This document shows positions 43,881 through 61,869 of a stretch of DNA of 64,000 nucleotides, in pieces. Below the pieces are notes generated by a model. It had not been told where the DNA came from and ran no database searches. It saw only the letters and a program-made list of their open reading frames with translations. Position numbers and translations under genes: made by a program. The stretch's first letter is position 1. Every line of letters starts with the position of its first letter. The stretch spans positions 1,116,001 to 1,180,000 of the forward strand of contig JBLDXI010000010.1 in assembly GCA_047495785.1 (NCBI GenBank). Reading direction: 5' to 3'. This DNA comes from Lepidodermella squamata (Eukaryota > Gastrotricha).

Positions 43881-44560
43881 TCTCAGCGCAGAATTAAATA
43901 CAAATTTTTGATGTATATAAGAACATTGGCAAAAGGTGAGGTGATTACACCCACGCCCGAACTTTAGTCTCTGAATGTTGGGTTAACAAAGGCCAGGTAT
44001 ATTTTATCTAACTTCGTCTAATCCGCCACGCCATTATTGCTGCTACATGCAACGATCTCGAGATAATCCTTTGCATGCGTTACCATACGCCTGCTTTGCC
44101 TTCACTAGGGTATGTATAAGGCAGCTTTCATTAGGCACATTCATAACGAGACCTTTTTATAGTTTCCTTGTCATTGCATTCGTCCTAATTTCATTTCATT
44201 ATCATTGAAAAATCAAATGTTGTCTTGATGTGGTCACAGCTCTAAGACCTAATGATAGTACGCGTACCATTTTTACTCAATTTGTTGAAATAGAACATCT
44301 CATGAAGAGGAAGCTGCCAAAAGTTGTTATTATACAGCCAAAAAACAGTGGAAGGGTAAAAAAAGCTATATCCTTCTATTGCCATTTCCGCTTCCGCACT
44401 GATCTCAGACTTCTTGAGATGGCTGTCAAAAGCGTGCCGGAAGAGTCTGAAAGCCGCAGAAAGCCAAAACAATCCCACGCCCTTTTTCCATCGCGATTTT
44501 TTCGGCTCCACTGAAAGGTAAAAATTGTCATCCGAGACAGAACCATTCCAAACGTGAAAA
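43881..44560. other. Intergenic between the Cys-rich pair and P13
   Basis: About 680 bp where transcription diverges (Cys-rich pair minus, P13 plus). Frames at 44230-44514 and 44242-44634 start at non-ATG codons or oppose P13 and are not supported. Confidence 0.3.
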
Positions 44561-44818
44561 ATGCATTTCTGGTCTGCTATCATTTGCGCCCTGCTAGCTG
44601 TGTTGGTTTGCTGCCAAGCCATGGCTATCAACAAGCGAACTGTCTTCGGCCATACAGCCAGCGATATGGACTTTGATGGGCCACCCTTCTACTTCGGCGG
44701 TGACGACGATGATGTTGGCCCAAATGATCTAGCCAAACGGGCTTTCCGCGGCCTTCCAAGGAAAATCACAGCGCAAGATTTGCTTTTCCGCCTACCCATT
44801 GAAGGCCTCAATCAGTGA
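44561..44818 (+). CDS. Secreted peptide precursor P13
   Basis: Single exon, 85 residues, ATG at 44561. Signal peptide MHFWSAIICALLAVLVCCQA, then MAINKR, an acidic middle peptide (TVFGHTASDMDFDG with a GGDDDD run), AKR, and a C-terminal peptide beginning AFRGLPRKITAQDLLFRLP. AATAAA is at 44932. Same acidic-spacer/KR/basic-peptide layout as P2-P5. Confidence 0.78.
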   Translation: MHFWSAIICALLAVLVCCQAMAINKRTVFGHTASDMDFDGPPFYFGGDDDDVGPNDLAKRAFRGLPRKITAQDLLFRLPIEGLNQ

Positions 44819-45781
44819 ATCGATGTCACTTAATGCTATAACTCCAAACCCGGTCTAGTACGTATCGATTATTGTAATCCAGAGGCTGCCCTTAATGCGT
44901 GCTTAGAATACATTATCCGACGATTTATGCTAATAAAATACCAAGTGCCCCATAATAGGGCGGATTTTCTTCAAGACAAATGTTTACTTAACCGTTTTTT
45001 AAGATTTCGCAGACGACTTTAATGAGTCAATCGCTTCTATCTACGAATCTCCGTTCTCCGTACAGTCAAAATCAAGCGGCCTGTTAGGAATTAGGAGTAA
45101 TTCATTGCGAAGCTATATGTATTGAACATATCTATTGAACTGAGCTAAGGACCAATCGATGTTCTATTGGTTTTTGATACCTAATCAGACGTTTGACTAG
45201 CGTATTTGGACTTATCTTGAATTCAAAGCATTGGATACATTTGGGCGTTTAGACACTCGCTGAGCCAACTCGATAGTGTTAGCCAGGACAAAACAGTGCA
45301 AAGACAAACATTTCAATCATAGTTCAACTGCATTTTGCTTATTTCCGCAAAGGAAGCGCGTTAGGCGTTGCCGCGTGGTGTCTGCAAAGTTAGATCCGTT
45401 TCTGAGCCTAAATTAGCTATTTGCAAGTGCCAAGGGACTCGAAGTGAAATAGCTTTAGATTCACCTTCAAGAAGCGTGGGTATTTTTTAACTTCAGATTG
45501 CTTTTTCAGTCCAAGATCAGTCAAACGCATGTGGACTGCCAACTCATCGTCTGGCACCGACGTATTATCCCCAGAATGCTGTAATTTCAATTTTCCTTAA
45601 CTATGAACCTCGATTGACATAATGACACATTGCGCACTGGCCTCCGCGTCGGGCTTTCCATGATGAATCCCTAAGGTCCGCGATCAGTTTATTTAATCGT
45701 TTTTTCTCCATCACAATCGCCAAATCTCCAGCTCATTCCGCTTAGATTCTCAGACCTATTTTTTTACCCTCATCAGTAAAA
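44819..45781. other. Intergenic between P13 and P14
   Basis: About 960 bp; no supported gene. Nothing recognised apart from the P13 polyadenylation signal. Confidence 0.3.
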
Positions 45782-46060
45782 ATGAATTCAAAACTCATCA
45801 TCGCTATGTTGGGCATTGCCTTCGCAATGGCTCTGAACTTCGAAGTTATCTCAGCGCAAGAAGAAGGCGAGCATATCGAAGATTACCCCGATGGTCGAGG
45901 CGACGATGATGCGATGAAGCGAAGCGTCAATATGCTCGAGGATGGCGGCGATCCGGCTGAATACGGCGAAGACCTAGCCAAGCATTTCGCCGAGTACTAC
46001 AACGGCGCGTCTCGGTTCCGGCAGAACAAGGCTAAATTCTTCGGCAAGGCTCGGGCATAA
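45782..46060 (+). CDS. Secreted peptide precursor P14
   Basis: Single exon, 92 residues, ATG at 45782, preceded by a pyrimidine run and CATCAG acceptor-like sequence 5 bp upstream. Signal peptide MNSKLIIAMLGIAFAMALNF plus VISA, acidic propeptide (EEGEHIEDYPDGRGDDD), MKR site, and a C-terminal region ending ASRFRQNKAKFFGKARA. The QNKAKFF ending parallels NNKAKNF of P2. AATAAA is at 46225. Confidence 0.78.
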   Translation: MNSKLIIAMLGIAFAMALNFEVISAQEEGEHIEDYPDGRGDDDAMKRSVNMLEDGGDPAEYGEDLAKHFAEYYNGASRFRQNKAKFFGKARA

Positions 46061-46376
46061 ACGAGAGACAAACTATTTTAACATCGATTGACATCGATAA
46101 TGCACTGAAATTTCGTTTGTGCGTATTGTTGTGAATAACTAAAATGTCTATGCTAACGGCTAGTTTTAATTCAATCCAACTTCCGCCCGCTTGTTATAAT
46201 ATCATCACCCGCGCCAGTCGCAGTCAATAAAATCTATAATAAATGATTTATGATGACGAAAGCGCGGCGATAGTTTTCAAATACGCACTCAAGCTTCCGG
46301 CCACTTGTTAGCCAGAACAAAATAAAACCTGACAGCCTCCGCACGTTTTTTTCACAACAACATCACAACACACAAA

Positions 46377-46760
46377 ATGGCGTGTAATTTGTTTCGCACA
46401 ATCGGCGAATTGCGATTCATCCACATGTTTGCTGTTTCGTTCATCGCGGCGCTTGTTGTTTTTGTTCTTGGGGTTGGAATTTTCACCTGTCCTGTTTCAG
46501 CTGATGAGGAAGATACGGCGTCTCATGTTCACCCTGCGAACTTCGACTACGAGGCGATTCGAGACGAGGACGATGATGCGATAACGCCTGTTTATCAAGC
46601 CAGTGACAAGGCTCGGTCGGATTTACTACTTCAATTGGCTAGATACTTTTATTACGACAGCATGTCTAGTCGAAACCGTAACAGCTTTTACTCCACGGCG
46701 AAAACTTACAATTTTGGCGCGCAGAATGAGCTTTACCCTGGCCTAGCAAACTTCAAATGA
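46377..46760 (+). CDS. Secreted or membrane-anchored small precursor P15
   Basis: Single exon, 127 residues, ATG at 46377. A 16-residue N-terminal extension precedes a hydrophobic signal/anchor (MFAVSFIAALVVFVLGVGIF) ending at CPVSA. An acidic region (DEEDTASHVH, RDEDDDA) follows, then YFYYDSMSSRNRNSFYSTAK and an Asn/Phe-rich end. There is no clear KR site, which sets it apart from the other precursors. Last member of the cluster. AATAAA lies at about 46812. Confidence 0.68.
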   Translation: MACNLFRTIGELRFIHMFAVSFIAALVVFVLGVGIFTCPVSADEEDTASHVHPANFDYEAIRDEDDDAITPVYQASDKARSDLLLQLARYFYYDSMSSRNRNSFYSTAKTYNFGAQNELYPGLANFK

Positions 46761-47423
46761 TGATAAAGTCAAGATTTTTCATTATTGTCCAGAGAATGTC
46801 ATGTATTGTCGAAATAAATTGAAAATTAGTCGATTACAGAAACGCTTTGATTATGTTGGCAAGCAATATGATTCAACTTACAATAACTTACTGTTTGCTT
46901 TTGTCCGTCTTATCATTTCAGAACACAAGGTTTAGCTCAAAACAGCGGTCGTTATCTAAAAGGGCAATCCAGGGAAAATTAAGTGAGTTAGGATGAATCA
47001 GCGAAATTTCATATAAGTTCCCATCTCATTCAACAGTGTCGTTCATTTCAATAACTTTATCCGGCTACATTGTCTTCCCTTCATCTTGAGCTAAAATCAC
47101 GCTGTGCTTTCGGAAAGACAATGAGTCCATTAGACAATTTTTAAAACTCATTACTATCTTCACCCATAGTTTTTTGCTGCCTGAACTCAATCAAATATAC
47201 TGTCACCTATATCGTTAACCCAGTTTAACAGTTGGGATTATTTTACTTTTGTTTAAAGGTATTAGGTTAAAAGTGATGGTGTCATTCGTTGTCACCTATC
47301 AACTACCACTTACCACCTACCACAGTTAAACTGGGTCGTTTGTTTCATTTTAAAGGCCAACAAAAGCCTCAAAATCGTTTCTGTTTTCTTCTTAATGTTC
47401 ATAATCCATAGAAGTTATAACAT
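46761..47423. other. Intergenic with a short inverted repeat
   Basis: About 660 bp. AACCCAGTTTAAC at about 47218 and its complement GTTAAACTGGGT at about 47324 are about 100 bp apart, resembling the termini of a small MITE; the interior has CACCTA / TACCAC repeats. No gene. Confidence 0.3.
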
Positions 47424-48674
47424 ATGGCTGAAGACCCTGATCAAAACAATCTAAAAGATATAGCTGACGAAGGTCAGCGTCTCTTGAAGTCCGAAGCTCC
47501 TGGGTGGCATCAAGAGGTCGGGCGCAAGGCGATAGAAATCGCTGACAAGGAAATAAAATTTGCTGTTATCGGAAAAACGCTGTGCGGCAAAACTGAATTC
47601 ACCAGGCAGTTTCTACCCGGGTGCAAAGAGGTTACGGAGAGTGGCATTGAAACGGGGAACAGAACCAGTATAGTCAAACTCTGCCACCATCCTGAGATCG
47701 AGAACATATCTGTCGCAGACATTCCTGGCATTGGCTATGGGGAATACGCTAATATGGAGGCTGATGAGTACTTCAAGAAGCTGAAACTCGATGATTATGA
47801 CGCCTACGTACTCATGTTCCAGGAGCAATTCATCGACCGAGAACTGCAGTTGTTCAATCGAATCGGAACAACTCTCAAACCTGTCCACCTAGTCTGTTCG
47901 AACTTTGATGTCGCCCTGTTCAAGCACCGGAAGAAGCACCCTGAAGCAACGCCTGATGAAGTCAAATCTGTGCTAAGGGCGTACGTGTCACGTGAACTCG
48001 AGGGGCAGCGAATTTACTTTGTCGATAATACGGAGCCTGAGATGTGGGATTTTCCAGACTTGGCGCGTGACCTTAAGCAACTGCCTGATTATTTCAAACG
48101 GTTGGTTGCCATTTCATCTGTTTTCAGAGCCAATCTGAAAAGCGTCGAGCAGCAAGCAGATGCTATGCGCAAACAAGCTTGGTTCATCGCTACAGCAAGC
48201 GCTGTCACTGGATTGATTCCGCTACCCTTCGTAGATATGCCGATTGATGCTGCGCTTATCATTTACATGGCATCGCGCTATGCTAAGTCGTTCTGTCTGA
48301 CCGAAAAAGCGATGAAAGCTCTTCTGGCTCAATTTAAAATCAGCGAAGACCAAGCGCCTTCAATTAGGAGCAAAATGAAGTACTGCTCTCAAGATTTCAA
48401 GCAAATGGTGAAAGAAGCGTTCAAGAGTAAAGCGAACTGGCTGAGATTTTTGAAGGTCATTGCATTTGGTAGCATTCCGTTGCTTTTGTCATCCGCCGAC
48501 GATTTCATCAAAGCTATCCCTATTGTTGGACAAATAATAGGCCCTATTATTGGGGCCCCTGCTGGGTATGTCTCAACGCTGTTGCTGCTGCGGCGCATCA
48601 TAGAGTGCCTCGAACAGGACGCCAAAGTTTTGGTTCGTGAGATCAACCGTTTGAAACCACAGAAAATTGAATGA
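47424..48674 (+). CDS. IRG-like (immunity-related) GTPase
   Basis: Single exon, 416 residues, ATG at 47424: typical IRG length. The G domain has G1/P-loop GKTLCGKT (residues 50-57) and G3 DIPGIG (99-104). The G4 position reads SNFD (159-162), lacking the Lys of NKxD. The C-terminal helical region has two hydrophobic segments (around GLIPLPFVDMPIDAALIIY and PIVGQIIGPIIGAPAGY) that recall IRG membrane-associated helices. IRG proteins act on intracellular membranes, often pathogen vacuoles; a defence role here is inferred. A dynamin/septin-like or other TRAFAC GTPase is less likely from length and C-terminus. Confidence 0.78.
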   Translation: MAEDPDQNNLKDIADEGQRLLKSEAPGWHQEVGRKAIEIADKEIKFAVIGKTLCGKTEFTRQFLPGCKEVTESGIETGNRTSIVKLCHHPEIENISVADIPGIGYGEYANMEADEYFKKLKLDDYDAYVLMFQEQFIDRELQLFNRIGTTLKPVHLVCSNFDVALFKHRKKHPEATPDEVKSVLRAYVSRELEGQRIYFVDNTEPEMWDFPDLARDLKQLPDYFKRLVAISSVFRANLKSVEQQADAMRKQAWFIATASAVTGLIPLPFVDMPIDAALIIYMASRYAKSFCLTEKAMKALLAQFKISEDQAPSIRSKMKYCSQDFKQMVKEAFKSKANWLRFLKVIAFGSIPLLLSSADDFIKAIPIVGQIIGPIIGAPAGYVSTLLLLRRIIECLEQDAKVLVREINRLKPQKIE

Positions 48675-50134
48675 AAATCTATCGCAATCTTCGTCGAATG
48701 TCAACATATAATCCTTGGAAGAAGACACTTTGAGACTCGCCTATCAACGCACTTTTAACGCTTATTCAAGCTTTGCACTTCATATTAATCGGCTGGCAAT
48801 ATATTAATAAGCAATCAAATGAAACAAATTTTCCTTTAAACCCTCTAAAGCTGGGGATGTTATCAACTCATAACTCAATAGATCAATGAAAAAACCTAAT
48901 TCCCTACAAGCAGTAGAATATAGAAATTGCTCAGTAATGTAACGCTGTGCTGATTTGAGGCTGAGAGCATGGAACTACGTGCTACGCTATTCTTCATTCA
49001 AGTAAAAAATGTGCGGGAAAACAGATTACCGTATTTCTCGAAAATATACCGCACCTCGATATTAGATATACAGTGCATGGCACGACTATATTCTACCGAA
49101 GCTGAGGAAATCGCACCATAGAGGAAGAAAAAAACCCCGCCCAACAGGACAAACTGTTAGGGACAATACAAACTGAGAGATATTACCAGAAGATCGCGTT
49201 AAACTAGTCATGTTGCTTCCTTTTTCTTTCATCCTGAAAATCCAAGAGACTAAAGATCTAGCCACATCGAACATATTGCACATCGACATCTACGAGCTAC
49301 ATCCTAAATCATGCGAATATTTTTTTAATTACGCAGTGGTAATGTCTTTATAGCTTCTTAACTCTGGGCTAGAGGTGCATTAAATGCTCATAGGAAACTC
49401 TCTTGAGAAAATGGATCACCCATTTTTAGACTTCTTTACAACCCTACTTTTTGGAAATTAATTTCAAGTTAATTTCAAGTTAATTAATTTCAAGGCAAGC
49501 GCTGCAAAAAGTTGAGTGAGCTTCGCAAATAATACAATGTGAATGTGTGCAAACTTTACATCCGATTATGCTACAAAATTTTGAATATAATGCAGCGTTA
49601 CCTTATGTTTTTTATAAACCCATTCAGTTTCTTGTTTCTTGCGACGGAGTAGAGGGACTGCTCTAGAGGGAGGCACGCAATTCGAAAAACCAAATTCTAT
49701 AAAATGGTATCCAGTGCAAATAGTAACCAGTAATAACAGAAATATATATAAGGTAACCTGGTAGCCATTTACTATAGAAGTCTTAGCGCGAAATATTCTG
49801 AAGGATTCATTCGCAATTCCAGCATGTTGCCTAATTGCCTGAATGCAAGAATCTATTGATCAATTTTCAAAGGCGCAGCTGTCTATTATTGAGAGCTATT
49901 GTCACCAAATTATTTATCAACTGCGCAATGGTAACTTGGCCGATGCATTTCAGACACGCGAGAAATATTCAAAAATATAATTTCTCACCATAAGTAAACA
50001 CCGGAAGAGGAGGAAAGACAAAGCGTATTGTCAATAGATCGATTGTGGGCTTGGTGACTCGGGGAAAAACAATAGGAAAAGTGCATCCTTCACTTTGTTA
50101 GCAGCACCACTTTTAATTGACAGGGACGTACGTG
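48675..50134. other. Intergenic before the large LamG/EGF receptor
   Basis: About 1.46 kb. A short tandem repeat of TTAATTTCAAG-like units lies at about 49456-49495. No gene is supported; 49086-49289 is an unconvincing frame. Confidence 0.35.
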
Positions 50135-57252
<7,118 letters not shown>

Positions 57253-57774
57253 TTTTCCGGAAAATGAATTCATAGATGACAGCTAAAAGAAAGAAACCGC
57301 AGCTTTGTGAAATCGCAAAGGCAAGGCTCTAGAACCTAGCATATTTTGACCCGGTGCCTATGCATTTTTTGAAATTTAAAGTCCAGGTCTAATAACTATT
57401 AAAATGATAGTACGATATTGAGAAAGCTCAGAATTAAACGATAGATTTGCTATATAACGATAGGGAAGCGGTAGATTTGCTAATATTTCAATTTGAAAGC
57501 TACCCTGAATACACTTTATCTTTTATCTGTCTTCATCTTGTTATTCTGTTATTCTACGGATGAATCATGCTATTTTTCCTGTTACTAATCAGAATAAACA
57601 ACTTTCGTTACTTGACCTTTGCGCTATCAATTTCTGTTTAGAGCATCGAGAGCTTCACAGCTTAACCTTTTATCTCTGATAAAAAATAAAGAGGTTGCGA
57701 GTTTTCAGATAAGAAAAGCAAAATCATCCTCATTTTCGCTGGACAAAGGTGGAAAAGACATATTGTATCAGAAA
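57253..57774. other. Intergenic before desaturase 3
   Basis: About 520 bp with the receptor's 3' UTR and the desaturase 3 promoter/5' UTR. The desaturase frame is open back to 57619 but from a non-ATG codon. An imperfect repeat GATAGATTTGCTATATAACGA / GGTAGATTTGCTAATAT occurs at 57441-57486 (shown in parts). Confidence 0.3.
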
Positions 57775-59247
57775 ATGGTAAATTTGAGGAGTTTTTCTTT
57801 CCAACAAGTGAAAGATGAAATCGATCAAGGAAAGCTGCTCGTTGTCAACAATTTTGAAATCTACGACGTCACCAGGTGGGCCAGTCATCATCCTGGGGGA
57901 CAATTAGTCATCGAGCATTTTCTAAAGAAGGACGCGACCGATGCAATTAGAGCGTACCACCCAACTCGTGTCATCGAGAAGCAAATGCCGCTCTACCGAA
58001 TCGGAAAATTGGTCATTGACAAAGAGAAAGAACCTGAGGCTGAGAGCTACTTCAACAACCCCATCTCACTCGATTTCAGGAAGCTGCATACTGAAATGTA
58101 CGAGAAGGGCTACTTCAAGCCAAGCATTCTCTTCAACGCTGGCCACTTTTTCGGAATTTGTTCCTTGTTCCTGGCGTCCTTCTGTCTCACTGTTTTTCGG
58201 GATAAGCTCATGCCCGGTTGGCTTGTCTTGCCCATCGCATTGTCTGCAATAGGGATGGGCTTCGTATGCCAACAATCCATCTTCTTCTTCCTTCATGACA
58301 TGGGCCATCATGAAATTTCACACGATCGGAAAATAGATTCGCTTATCGGAAGTTTTTTCGCAAGCGTCCTCGGAGGTCTTTCACAAACCTGGTGGAAGAG
58401 TCGCCACAACATTCATCATTTGGTGACGAATGACCCTAGACATGACCCAGTTATCCAAATGATGCCGTTCACAACACCGTCACCCCACTTCTTTGGCGGG
58501 ATCTATTCGACTTTCCACAAGAGGATTATACCATTCAACAAATTTGTCCAGTTTAACGCAACGGTTCAGCATTACATGTACTACGTCTGGCAGATTATAT
58601 ACACTAGACTGGGACTCTTCATCCTCTCCATAGTAAGAAAGCCCATATTTTCAAGCTATTTGATTTGCGCATATCTTTACCTTTATCTTTTCATATTATA
58701 AGCTTGAACTAATGTTACTTCATTTTTTCAGAACCCGCCTCAAATCTTTCCGTCAATTACTCGTCGCGTTGAGGTGTTTGGTCTCTGTATCTTCACCATT
58801 TGGCAGTTCTATTTGCTATCAACCATTCCAACTTGGCCGCTCGTTTTCCTTTGGGTAGGCCTATCCAGCTGTTTTAGTGCTATGGCTTCAATTCAAGTCA
58901 ACATGTCTCACCTATGTATGCCAGTCTATGAGGTTGACCCTGACGAAAACTGGGTTACTCGTCAATTTAAAACAACTCTAGATATCGAAAGCCCAGCTTG
59001 GCTCGACTGGTTTCACGGCGGAATTCAGTATCAAGTCTTGCACCATTTGATGCCCCGCTTACCCCGTCACCGATATCGAGAACTCACTCCGATCATTGTC
59101 GAATTCGCTAAGAAACACAACCTGCCTTACAAGTGCGAAGGCTTTATCCGAGGGAACGAACTTGTGCTGGATCATCTGCGGGTTGTAGCCGAGCAAGCCA
59201 AGTTGTTCATTAAGGCGGCTAAAGTCGAAAGCTCCTACAACTTTTGA
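57775..59247 (+). CDS. Cytochrome b5-fused front-end desaturase 3
   Basis: Two exons, 57775-58632 and 58732-59247, 99 bp intron; 457 residues, same length and same intron position as the copies at 25191 and 28543. ATG 57775 is chosen because it aligns with the paralogs' starts (MVNLRSFSFQQ). Motifs: HHPGG, HDMGHHE, RHNIHH, QVLHH. It lies 27 kb away and in the opposite orientation from the tandem pair, yet looks very similar to copy 2, especially in the C-terminal exon (VESSYNF ending shared). AATAAA at 59404. Confidence 0.93.
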
Positions 59248-59879
59248 GTTGGTTAATTTCCTATACATTTTCCTAGAATGACAGTTCCTATGACATTTGA
59301 ACCTTACATCGGTGAGCTTTTGATTTCGTGAGCATTTTCTTTTCCCTTATCATCATTTTTCACGTTTGATAGTATAATGATTGCACCGAAGCATTTTTAC
59401 GTGAATAAAAAGAAGTGATAAGAAACTCCTTTGTTTTTCTTGGAGCAATTCAAAGATTTTCCAGCCGAATAAAGCCGCAACGTCAACCTTGAAATACATG
59501 AAAAAGAAGCCGGTGGGATTTTCATGTTTTTGAATGTCACGTGACGTTGACGTTGGCGACCCAGATCCTCACTTGAATTTGGGGTTGAATAGAAGCAATA
59601 GAAGCATTCGGCGATTCTCCGTTTTGACAAAAATCTACAGCCGACCCTATTTATTTCCACTACAAATTAGCGAGTCGAAGGAACCATGGGTTTAGAAGGA
59701 AATGTTGCTTGCAAACGCTAATCTGTTCACCTCTTCAGTCCGCTTTCATCATGGGCTACCGAAGAGAGATACCGATTTATTGGTGGTCTGCGTTACATAA
59801 TTCTTAGTAACATTGCCTTCAAGACACAGAGATATAAACTAATTAATTTCAGAATATGTGATAATAAGTATTGGTTATT
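59248..59879. other. Intergenic after desaturase 3
   Basis: About 630 bp; contains the 3' UTR of desaturase 3 and an imperfect ACGTTGACGTTGGCG-like stretch at about 59543-59557. No gene supported. Confidence 0.3.
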
Positions 59880-61120
59880 TATCGTTGGTTGGAATATAGA
59901 TGGTGGTGAAGAATTCGAATACTGTCTTTAAGGGCCTGTGAAGCGATTCCGATGGCTGTGCCGGCGTTGATTCCATATTAGTCGCGCAGAAGTTGTATGG
60001 CTTCTGTGTCAGGGATCCGCGGGCACCGATGTATAGTCCACGTACTTCTATTGAATCTAGGTTGTATGCTTCGCAAATAAACTTGCTACACGGCTCGTAT
60101 ATTGCGCGTTTTTCTTAGCATCGACCAATTCAAATTGGTTTTGCGAAGACTCGCATCTGATAGTTGGATCAAGAATTATTCCTGTTCGGCTTCCTTTTCG
60201 GAGGGCTAGGATATCAAAGCGTCAAGAAGAGCTGTTGCTGGCTACACAATGTCCTTCCTTAGTGACATTATATCCCTGGCCGCGCAATTCGTTCGCTATT
60301 TTCTGGCAGATTTTGTTATGTCTCGAAGTGATTAGCATCGAGTTGTAGGGGCAGGCGCCAACATGTGCGAAGTAGGATCCGGGAGCTGAGGTGTTTTCTA
60401 GCAAGTTTCTAGCACCTAGCCGAAGAAACTAAAGGGTCCCCCTGTGGATTTTTAGAATTTCTCTGTTAGGAGTCCCGGAGCTGGGGTGTCGCGACACCCC
60501 AGCACCCCTGTACTTCGCACTTCGAGCAAGAGATTCAATCTCAGCGCTGCATCGACGACACTGGTTTCCGTCCTGACTGACACCTGGTACCCCACTAACC
60601 GGAGCCGTGTTTCTAGACATTTTGATCGTCATGATCCATTCAGCAACGCTTAACCCGTTTTTCCGAAAAACCCAATTGTTTGTTTTGGGCACACATTTGA
60701 ACTGGGCAACTCCTCTCCCTTTTTTGATCCAAGCTGTGTCATGTTCCACGTAGTCGAAGAGTGTTACGTATGATCTTAGTATTCGAAGGAGGATTTTTCT
60801 CCGGGTCGAATCGATCATCGTTTTCCATTTCCTCATCCAGATTCTGATCAAGCTCATCATTGTTAAGGTCAACATCAAGTTACGCTGGACATTCTTCTAT
60901 TTCCTTCTCAGGGTTTCTGCAGGCCAGTACCAGGGGTTCGCCGTTAACTAACAATTTTCTACAAATATTATATATTTGAAGATAAGCTTCCCAAATAGCT
61001 TTCGGAAGGCCAAGACCACGATGTTTACGAGCAGCATAGCAGCATCTATCCTGCTGTTGCTCATTCAGGTCTAATCGCAATCTTCCGAGGTACGTCAGCA
61101 TGTTTCGCAATCGTTACCCT
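59880..61120 (-). mobile_element. Decayed non-LTR retrotransposon (LINE) 3' fragment
   Basis: Minus-strand remnants of the region downstream of a reverse transcriptase. Pieces, in order: 61110-60880 (ends NPEKEIEECPA); 60878-60429, with a NTAPVSGVPG loop and a zinc-knuckle-like QCRRCSAEIESLA; 60404-60222, with AHVGACPYNSM and RHNKICQKIANELRGQGY; then about 60220-59890, with FDILALRKGSRTGIILDPTI and a frame-shifted GLYIGARGSL. The CxxC...H...CP motif followed by RHN..C..IA....GY..., FDI.A, DPT. and IGARG is characteristic of many LINE pol C-termini. It is broken by frameshifts and an insertion, so it is not functional. Confidence 0.7.
60380..60535. repeat. MITE-like insertion inside the LINE remnant
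   Basis: Between the two halves of the zinc-knuckle motif lies about 140 bp bounded by inverted TACTTCGCAC (about 60367-60376) and GTGCGAAGTA (about 60511-60522). Inside it is a perfect 24 bp palindrome at 60480-60503 centred on TCGCGA. The structure suggests a small non-autonomous element that inserted into the LINE copy. Confidence 0.4.
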
Positions 61121-61333
61121 ATAACAGAAAATGATATATCAGGTCAGAAAGTTCTTGCTTTAAACAAGTATGGAACTCAAAGGCCAGGAACATGAGATAA
61201 ATTATGTTTGAGCAACATTTCGTTCCTCGGAATCATGAGGCTGATAGAAAAGAAATCGACCCATAACGTTTGATCGAGGTTCATCGATTGCTATACGTCA
61301 CTCGGTCCCTTTGCACTGCAGAGTACCGAGGGA

Positions 61334-61869
61334 CATTATGCTTCCGTATTGCAGGATCAAAGTCCAGGTGGTCACGTGGTATGAATAGCTAGTTCTGAGG
61401 CGTTGTTTTTTTCGTTGCTTCGTCGTTTCGTCGTATCGTCACTTCGACATCTCATTCAAAAAGCTGACGAAAGAAAAAATAATGGGGTAAAAGAAGGATT
61501 TGAAACCCGGGACCACTGAGTTTTGACGCACAAGGCGAAACCACTGAGCAATAGTGCTGGGTCATGGTAATCACCCTCGTTCGGCATTTTTATACACTAA
61601 ACGAACGCTACACATGAGCGTTTGTTGCCAGTTGCAGATAGAAAGCCTCCTATCGTATAGCGGCTCAAATTCATGGTTCTGATCCTTAAAGTCCCGGTTT
61701 CAAATCCTTCTTTTACCCCATTATTTTTTCTTTCGTCAATTTTTTTGTATGAGATTCGAAGTGACGATACGACGAAACGACGAAGCAACGAAAAAAACAA
61801 CGCCTCAGAACTAGCTATTCATACCACGTGACCACGTGGACTTTGACCATGCAATACGGAAGCATAATG
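61334..61869. repeat. Large head-to-head palindrome of tRNA-like SINE units
   Basis: Two inverted arms of about 180 bp (61334-61513 and 61691-61869) match along nearly their whole length. From the outside in each contains a CATTATGCTTCCGTATTGC-type end, a CCACGTG region, a GACGAAACGACGAAGCAACG run, CTTCTTTTACCCC, and a B-box-like GGTTTCAAATCC. The 177 bp spacer holds different A-box-like sequences for each unit: TTGCTCAGTGG on the minus strand (about 61541-61551) and TATAGCGGCTCAAATTC on the plus strand (about 61655-61671). So two SINE-like copies with the same tail and different tRNA-like heads face each other. Confidence 0.65.

Noticed and set aside
44242-44634. 130-codon minus-strand frame opposite P13
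   Set aside because: It starts at a non-ATG codon and lies antisense to a clear signal-peptide gene.
47217-47340. MITE with 12-13 bp terminal inverted repeats
   Set aside because: The inverted repeats are short and no target-site duplication is evident; kept only as a note in the intergenic entry.
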